NCBI GenBank assembly: GCA_035319185.1
Contig: DATHDF010000051.1
Coordinates: 1 to 9,506 of the forward strand
Direction: 5' to 3'
Length of the DNA: 9,506 bases
Origin: Fen-1308 sp035319185
GTDB lineage: Bacteria > Nitrospirota > Thermodesulfovibrionia > Thermodesulfovibrionales > Dissulfurispiraceae
Positions 6,954 to 9,506 of the stretch are shown piece by piece. The notes below the pieces were generated by a model. That model was given only the letters and a program-made list of their open reading frames with translations. It was not told the origin of the DNA and made no database searches. How positions within the stretch are numbered: the stretch's first letter is position 1; the number at the start of each line of letters is the position of its first letter. The position numbers and the translations under genes are program-made.

Positions 6954-8075
6954 ATGGCAAAGGTATATTTTGCTTCAGCACGAGTGAGGAAATGGAAGTA
7001 TGCCGAGAGCATGCCGGGCAAGCTTGAAAGGCTTTTGAGAGAAATAGACCTATCCGGTTATTTCAGCCCGAAAGAGTGGGTGGCGGTCAAGACGCATTTT
7101 GGTTCTGAGGGCGCATACAGGATAGTCAGACCTGTATTTCTGAAGAAGGTGAGCGATGCTCTCAGGAGCGCCGGCGCGACTCCGTTTGTGACGGATACAG
7201 TGAGGATAAAGGGTCTCGATTATCTTGATGTTGCCAATCATAACGGCATAAATCATCTTTCTGTGGGTGCCCCGGTAATTATTGCCGACGGCATTTATGG
7301 GAATGACAACATATTGGTGAAGGCCGGGGAAATCCTCGGCGAAATAGCTATAGCATCTGCTATATATGACGTCCCGGCTATGGTCGTATGCTCACATATC
7401 AAAGGGCATATCAATGCAGGCTATGCAGGCGCAATCAAAAACCTTGCGATGGGAGGCGTGAGCTCTGCTCATAGACATTGCGGATGGAAATGCGGCAGAG
7501 GTGCTATGCATACGATTGGAGAGGGCGGGCTTAAATGGGATGCTGATAAATGCACATTCTGCTATCAATGCGAAGAAGTCTGTCCCTTAGATTGCATACA
7601 GTTTAAGGAAGGCTTGTTGACATATGAGAATGAGCGCTGCTGGCGCTGTGGAAGGTGCACGAGGGTCTGCCCGGAAGGTAGGTTAACTATGCCCGGCGAC
7701 GACGAACTGTTCATGAAATCGTTGGCAGAGGCTGCGGCTGCGGTTTTGAGCACTTTCAATCACGGGAAAGTGCTGTATATAAATTTCCTCACCGAAATAC
7801 AGCCCGAGTGCGACTGCATGCCTGCCGCCGATGTGCCGGTGATCCAGGACCTCGGCATCATGATTTCAGACGATCTGGTAGCCATAGAACAGGCTTCGAT
7901 TGAAATGCTGCGGGACGCAAAACCGCTCCCGGCCTCTCTCGCAGCAGATGAAAATATCCCGAACGGCGAAGATATTCTCGCAAAGCTTCATCATAAACCA
8001 TACAACCTCCAGATTGATGAAGCCGTCAGGCTCGGTCTCGGAAGCAGGGATTACGAGTTGGTTGAGTTGGGTTAA
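6954..8075 (+). CDS. DUF362 domain protein with two 4Fe-4S ferredoxin motifs
   Basis: A cytoplasmic 373-residue iron-sulphur protein of the DUF362 family; biochemical function unknown. ATG 6954 is chosen because GGAGGT (6941-6946) lies 7 nt upstream; the longer GTG 6939 start would overlap that site. The DUF362 hallmarks are VKTHFGSEG (45-53) and GHINAGYAGAIKNLAMGG (151-168). The ferredoxin section has two complete CxxCxxCxxxCP motifs: Cys200/203/206/210 and Cys229/232/235/239. This arrangement can carry two 4Fe-4S clusters and pass electrons between them. Extra cysteines occur at 146, 176, 180, 214, 286 and 288. No signal peptide is seen. The FAH-family gene starts 14 nt after its stop with its own ribosome site, so they form an operon. 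Family knowledge places such proteins among anaerobic redox or cofactor roles, but no substrate can be assigned here. Confidence 0.92.
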   Translation: MAKVYFASARVRKWKYAESMPGKLERLLREIDLSGYFSPKEWVAVKTHFGSEGAYRIVRPVFLKKVSDALRSAGATPFVTDTVRIKGLDYLDVANHNGINHLSVGAPVIIADGIYGNDNILVKAGEILGEIAIASAIYDVPAMVVCSHIKGHINAGYAGAIKNLAMGGVSSAHRHCGWKCGRGAMHTIGEGGLKWDADKCTFCYQCEEVCPLDCIQFKEGLLTYENERCWRCGRCTRVCPEGRLTMPGDDELFMKSLAEAAAAVLSTFNHGKVLYINFLTEIQPECDCMPAADVPVIQDLGIMISDDLVAIEQASIEMLRDAKPLPASLAADENIPNGEDILAKLHHKPYNLQIDEAVRLGLGSRDYELVELG

Positions 8076-8089
8076 CGGGAGGAGCATTT

Positions 8090-8956
8090 ATGTATATTGT
8101 GAGCTATCGAAACAATGGTCCCTGGCGGGCTGGAATAATGCAGGATTCGCTTGTTGCAGATGTCGCGTCACTTGATATGACAACGTGCGCGACGTCTGTT
8201 CGCGCGCTGCTCGAAGCCGGAGCTTCAGCCGTTGAACAAATGCTTGAAAAGGCGAGGACTGCCTTCGAACGAAAAAGTGAAAAACTCATCCCCCTTGAAA
8301 CAATTGAACTCGGCCCGCCGATTCCCGATCCCGACAAGATCATCTGCCTTGGTCTGAATTACAGCGAGCATGCAGCAGAAGTGAAGATGAGCACATTCAG
8401 TGTTCCGCCGCTCTTTGCCAAATTCCGTAATTCATTGTGTGGACCGAATAGTCCCATTGTGATCCCCCGTGTCACCAGTCAGGTCGACTACGAGGGAGAG
8501 ATGGCGGTCGTTATCGGAAGAAGGTGCAAAGATGTCTCCGAAAGAGAGGCGCTGAAATATATCGCGGGATACGCTGTAATGAATGACGTCAGTGCCCGCG
8601 ACATCCAGATGCAGAGTAGTCAGTGGACAGCCGGAAAAGCGCTCGATACGTTTGCGCCAATGGGACCGGGGATCATTCCCGCATCCGAAATTTCCGATCC
8701 GCAATCATTACAGATATCGACACGGGTAAATGGCGTTACATTGCAGAACGGCAATACGCGGGACATGATCTTCTCCGTGGCCAGGACTATTGAATATTTG
8801 AGTTCGCTCATGACACTTGAACCGGGCGATCTGATCGCGACAGGAACGCCATCCGGCGTGGGTTTCAAACGGCAGCCGCCTATATTCCTCAAGGCCGGTG
8901 ATATCGTTGAGGTCGAGATTGAACGAATCGGTGCGATCCGCAATCCGGTTGTGTGA
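8090..8956 (+). CDS. Fumarylacetoacetate hydrolase (FAH) family protein
   Basis: A 288-residue cytoplasmic enzyme of the FAH superfamily. Members cleave or isomerise 2-oxo acid type substrates (acylpyruvate hydrolase, 2-hydroxyhepta-2,4-dienedioate isomerase, oxaloacetate decarboxylase) using a divalent metal. Residues 1-70 are the variable N-terminal region. The catalytic domain runs from about 82 to 288, with the opening ICLGLNYSEHAAE (85-97) and likely metal ligands Glu135 and Glu137 in DYEGEMAVVIG and Asp166 in MNDVSARD. AGKALDTFAPMGP (181-193) and TGTPSGVG (251-258) are also present. Motifs are complete, so it should be active. ATG 8090 follows GGAGGAG (8078-8084) with a 5-nt gap. It is co-transcribed with the DUF362 gene. 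The substrate cannot be read from the sequence, and no aromatic-degradation genes are in view. Confidence 0.94.
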   Translation: MYIVSYRNNGPWRAGIMQDSLVADVASLDMTTCATSVRALLEAGASAVEQMLEKARTAFERKSEKLIPLETIELGPPIPDPDKIICLGLNYSEHAAEVKMSTFSVPPLFAKFRNSLCGPNSPIVIPRVTSQVDYEGEMAVVIGRRCKDVSEREALKYIAGYAVMNDVSARDIQMQSSQWTAGKALDTFAPMGPGIIPASEISDPQSLQISTRVNGVTLQNGNTRDMIFSVARTIEYLSSLMTLEPGDLIATGTPSGVGFKRQPPIFLKAGDIVEVEIERIGAIRNPVV

Positions 8957-9026
8957 GCTTAGACGTAAAGGTAATATCGACAAGTAATTAAGAATCGGGA
9001 CGGTCTTGTGGGGTAAGATGCCTTAT

Positions 9027-9056
9027 TCACCTGAAAGTCCGCACTTTTATAGGTGA
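9027..9056. other. Two-tier hairpin downstream of the FAH gene
   Basis: Outer arms TCACCT (9027-9032) and AGGTGA (9051-9056) enclose inner arms AAAGT (9034-9038) and ACTTT (9043-9047) around a CCGC loop, with a small asymmetric internal loop. It is preceded by a short TAAG/CTTA arm pair (9014-9025). There is no following T run, so it is not a classic terminator. It may protect or process the FAH transcript's 3' end. Confidence 0.4.
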
Positions 9057-9115
9057 TTGGATCCCTGAGAACTTGTGACAGCAATCTGCGCCGTGATCGA
9101 TGCTCTACTCTCGCA

Positions 9116-9205
9116 ATATTTCGATCGCAATGCTGCCATAATTACATCTCAAAGCACCTCCTATTCCTCACTTTCTTGCCATCGACTAAAGTCTGATATT
9201 TCGAT
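9116..9205 (+). repeat. Two exact copies of a 10-bp motif, ATATTTCGAT, 80 bp apart
   Basis: Copies lie at 9116-9125 and 9196-9205. The core TTCGAT also forms both halves of the palindrome at 9223-9239, so four TTCGAT half-sites fall within about 120 bp, which is suggestive of a protein-binding region. Confidence 0.4.
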
Positions 9206-9215
9206 AGAACTACTC

Positions 9216-9239
9216 ATTCGCGAATCGAAGGCTTCGATT
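9216..9239. promoter_or_regulatory. Overlapping palindromes, possible operator
   Basis: ATTCGCGAAT (9216-9225) is a perfect 10-bp palindrome. It overlaps AATCGAAG-G-CTTCGATT (9223-9239), two perfect 8-bp arms around one central base. The second palindrome runs directly into the tandem repeats. The symmetry fits a dimeric DNA-binding regulator, but no regulator gene is in view. Confidence 0.4.
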
Positions 9240-9280
9240 AAATATCAATTAAATATCAATTAAATATCAATTAAATTTCT
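9237..9280 (+). repeat. 11-bp tandem direct repeats (ATTAAATATCA)
   Basis: Three exact head-to-tail copies at 9237-9247, 9248-9258 and 9259-9269, then a degenerate fourth copy, ATTAAATTTCT, at 9270-9280. The period is close to one DNA turn, so the A/T tracts face the same side of the helix. The array ends two bases before the -35 of a candidate promoter and could act as an UP-like element, an iteron-type binding array or a bend. Slippage-generated simple repeat is also possible. Confidence 0.8.
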
Positions 9281-9282
9281 TA

Positions 9283-9311
9283 TTGCAGAACCATGTGCAA
9301 AGTAGTATCAT
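9283..9311 (+). promoter_or_regulatory. Candidate promoter for the gene at 9451
   Basis: TTGCAG (9283-9288), 17-nt spacer, TATCAT (9306-9311; 5/6 to consensus). It lies immediately after the A+T-rich tandem repeats. If used, transcription would begin near 9318 and leave a leader of about 130 nt. The -35 match is only 3/6, so confidence is low. Confidence 0.3.
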
Positions 9312-9436
9312 TTGCTATTGGATTTCCTCTGTAAGATATGCTCTGTAAAACAAAAAGAGGGCATGAATTGAGAGAAGTGATATTGGCCTGACCCCAAGTC
9401 ACTGCATGAAAAGCTTTTGAGGGCCATGATATTGCT

Positions 9437-9444
9437 AAGGAGGT
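9437..9444 (+). promoter_or_regulatory. Strong ribosome binding site before GTG 9451
   Basis: AAGGAGGT, a full anti-Shine-Dalgarno match, lies 6 nt before GTG at 9451. It is the main evidence that a real gene starts there. Confidence 0.7.
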
Positions 9445-9450
9445 ACAGAA

Positions 9451-9506
9451 GTGAACTCATCGGCAGAAGCTGACAGTTTGTTGGAAAAAATAAGTCGCCA
9501 CAAGGT
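9451..9506 (+). CDS. Start of an unidentified gene (runs off the right edge)
   Basis: Only the first 18 codons are visible, from a GTG start: MNSSAEADSLLEKISRHK, open to the edge. The upstream AAGGAGGT at 6-nt spacing is among the best ribosome sites in the window and supports a genuine, well-translated gene. There is no signal peptide; the start is polar and probably helical. This is too little to assign a family. It is separated from the FAH operon by about 490 bases of repeat-bearing non-coding DNA with its own candidate promoter, so it is probably a separate transcription unit and could mark the beginning of an acquired segment. Confidence 0.55.
   Translation, partial: MNSSAEADSLLEKISRHK

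Larger units (their letters stand above)
8957..9450. other. Non-coding intergenic stretch with repeats and regulatory-like sites
   Basis: I see no convincing gene in these 494 bases. They hold a hairpin (9027-9056), spaced ATATTTCGAT copies, two overlapping palindromes, an 11-bp tandem repeat, a candidate promoter and a GGCCTGACCCC motif. Base composition becomes clearly A+T-rich from about 9190 to 9300, unlike the genes to the left. No rho-independent terminator with a T run is visible after the FAH gene. Confidence 0.6.

Noticed and set aside
9047..9170. Minus-strand GGAGGT near 9160 with short frames after it
   Set aside because: The nearest frames are one to about 30 codons long or badly spaced from the site; no sign of a real small protein.
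9075..9263. 62-codon plus-strand frame in the intergenic stretch
   Set aside because: GTG start without ribosome site; it runs through the palindromes and tandem repeats, and its end is the translated repeat.
9237..9280. CRISPR array or replication iterons
   Set aside because: Repeats are only 11 bp with no spacers, so not CRISPR; there is no replication initiator gene or DnaA-type box in view to support an origin.

Overview
The window is ordinary-looking bacterial chromosome of roughly balanced base composition with tightly packed genes, ending in an A+T-rich, repeat-bearing intergenic stretch. The gene families suggest a Gram-negative anaerobe or microaerophile of the Nitrospirota/Desulfobacterota type: a long-form HflX, a DUF3417-containing glucan phosphorylase, a lipoprotein HtrA-type protease, and a DUF362 protein with two 4Fe-4S clusters. 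This placement is inferred from gene content only and is not firm.

Layout. (1) At the left edge is the 5' part of hflX on the minus strand. It is divergent from a small plus-strand gene for an 84-residue protein of unknown function (349-603). The two genes are served by back-to-back sigma70-type promoters whose -35 elements overlap. The hflX reading frame has no ATG, GTG or TTG start in the window; the best-placed start is an AUA codon 7 nt after a GAGGA Shine-Dalgarno sequence. (2) A three-gene minus-strand operon follows, transcribed from 6879 down to 608 with gaps of 18 and 14 nt. It encodes a 993-residue exported protein (M1-like metallopeptidase, ChaN/Tiki-like domain and PDZ domain), an HtrA/DegP-type serine protease with a lipobox, and a cytoplasmic alpha-glucan phosphorylase (GlgP). 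GlgP converges with the small plus-strand gene, leaving 4 nt between them. (3) Divergent from that operon is a two-gene plus-strand operon: a DUF362 protein with two complete 4Fe-4S motifs, and a fumarylacetoacetate hydrolase (FAH) family enzyme, 14 nt apart. (4) From 8957 to 9450 there is no convincing gene. The stretch holds a hairpin, TTCGAT-containing repeats and palindromes, three and a partial fourth copy of an 11-bp direct repeat, and a candidate promoter. It leads to a strong ribosome binding site and the first 18 codons of an unidentified gene at the right edge.

The most unusual protein is the three-part M1-like/ChaN/PDZ protein. It keeps the zinc ligands and catalytic residues of M1 peptidases but lacks the GAMEN exopeptidase motif. 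It is fused to a second potential hydrolase or haem-binding module and a PDZ domain, and sits directly upstream of a periplasm-facing PDZ protease. The two may act together in envelope protein handling; this is inference. The noncanonical hflX start and its shared -35 promoter pair are the other signals most worth checking.
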